A stretch of 64,000 nucleotides of DNA from Bicyclus anynana (lineage: Eukaryota > Arthropoda > Insecta > Lepidoptera > Nymphalidae), in the NCBI RefSeq assembly GCF_947172395.1, contig NC_069099.1, forward strand, positions 15,691,740 through 15,755,739, in the 5' to 3' direction. Under the pieces are notes generated by a model that was not told where the DNA came from, did not search any database, and saw nothing but the letters and a program-made list of their open reading frames with translations. This document shows positions 63,874-64,000 of this stretch, in pieces. The position numbers were made by a program, and so were the translations under genes. Within the stretch, counting starts at the first letter, position 1. Each line of letters opens with the position of its first letter.

Positions 63874-64000
63874 CTCCAACCCCTCCCAAAAGGATCTAAG
63901 GTCTCACTGTTTTACATTTTTTTTTTTAACGTAACAAATCTAAACTTCGTTCGGTAGCTCGTACTGCTATACTCTGTGGCATCCTGCCGTTCATGAGACA

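Overview
The window is animal nuclear DNA, very probably from a moth or butterfly. Its genes have GC-rich exons with GT-AG introns in AT-rich surroundings. It carries tRNA-derived SINEs, Helitrons with TC...CTAG ends and other interspersed repeats of kinds I associate with lepidopteran genomes. There is no bacterial or organellar signature and no rRNA, true tRNA or CRISPR array. The species assignment is an inference from repeat content.

Three protein-coding genes can be assembled exon by exon with consistent reading phase. (1) Plus strand, 926-24177: an AKAP17A (XE7) orthologue, eight coding exons, 704 residues, with a conserved N-terminal/RRM-like part, a charged middle, an RGRG stretch and a C-terminal RS domain; a protein kinase A anchoring and splicing-related protein. 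(2) Minus strand, 46456-30131: seven coding exons, 647 residues, a conserved-looking, probably nuclear protein that I could not name. It converges on AKAP17A. (3) Plus strand, 53175 to beyond the window: a ZAD-type C2H2 zinc-finger protein with a ZAD, an acidic linker, an AT-hook and at least nine fingers; its 3' end is missing.

Most of the rest is mobile DNA inside introns. Introns 6 and 7 of AKAP17A each hold a decayed DIRS-type (tyrosine recombinase) retrotransposon of about 5.25 kb. They lie in opposite orientation on either side of the RS-coding exon 7. Each keeps inverted terminal repeats and an internal complementary region that joins the complements of both ends. Intron 1 holds an inverted pair of truncated Penelope-like GIY-YIG fragments. 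Introns of the zinc-finger gene hold two non-autonomous hAT elements with perfect 8-bp target duplications, one of them carrying a nested Helitron, plus LINE tails and SINEs, several within tens of bases of splice sites. Two minisatellites in AKAP17A have grown from the exon/intron junctions of exons 4 and 6, so each array repeats a 5' splice site. A third array lies just 3' of the stop codon of the unnamed gene.

What is most unusual is (a) the two DIRS copies with readable ICR architecture and 5' tandem repeats, together with a paralogous empty site elsewhere in the window; (b) the splice-donor minisatellites; (c) the unnamed 647-residue protein; and (d) an intronic Q/R/N-rich open reading frame of about 200 codons at 35449-36056. 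No new multi-gene system is evident.
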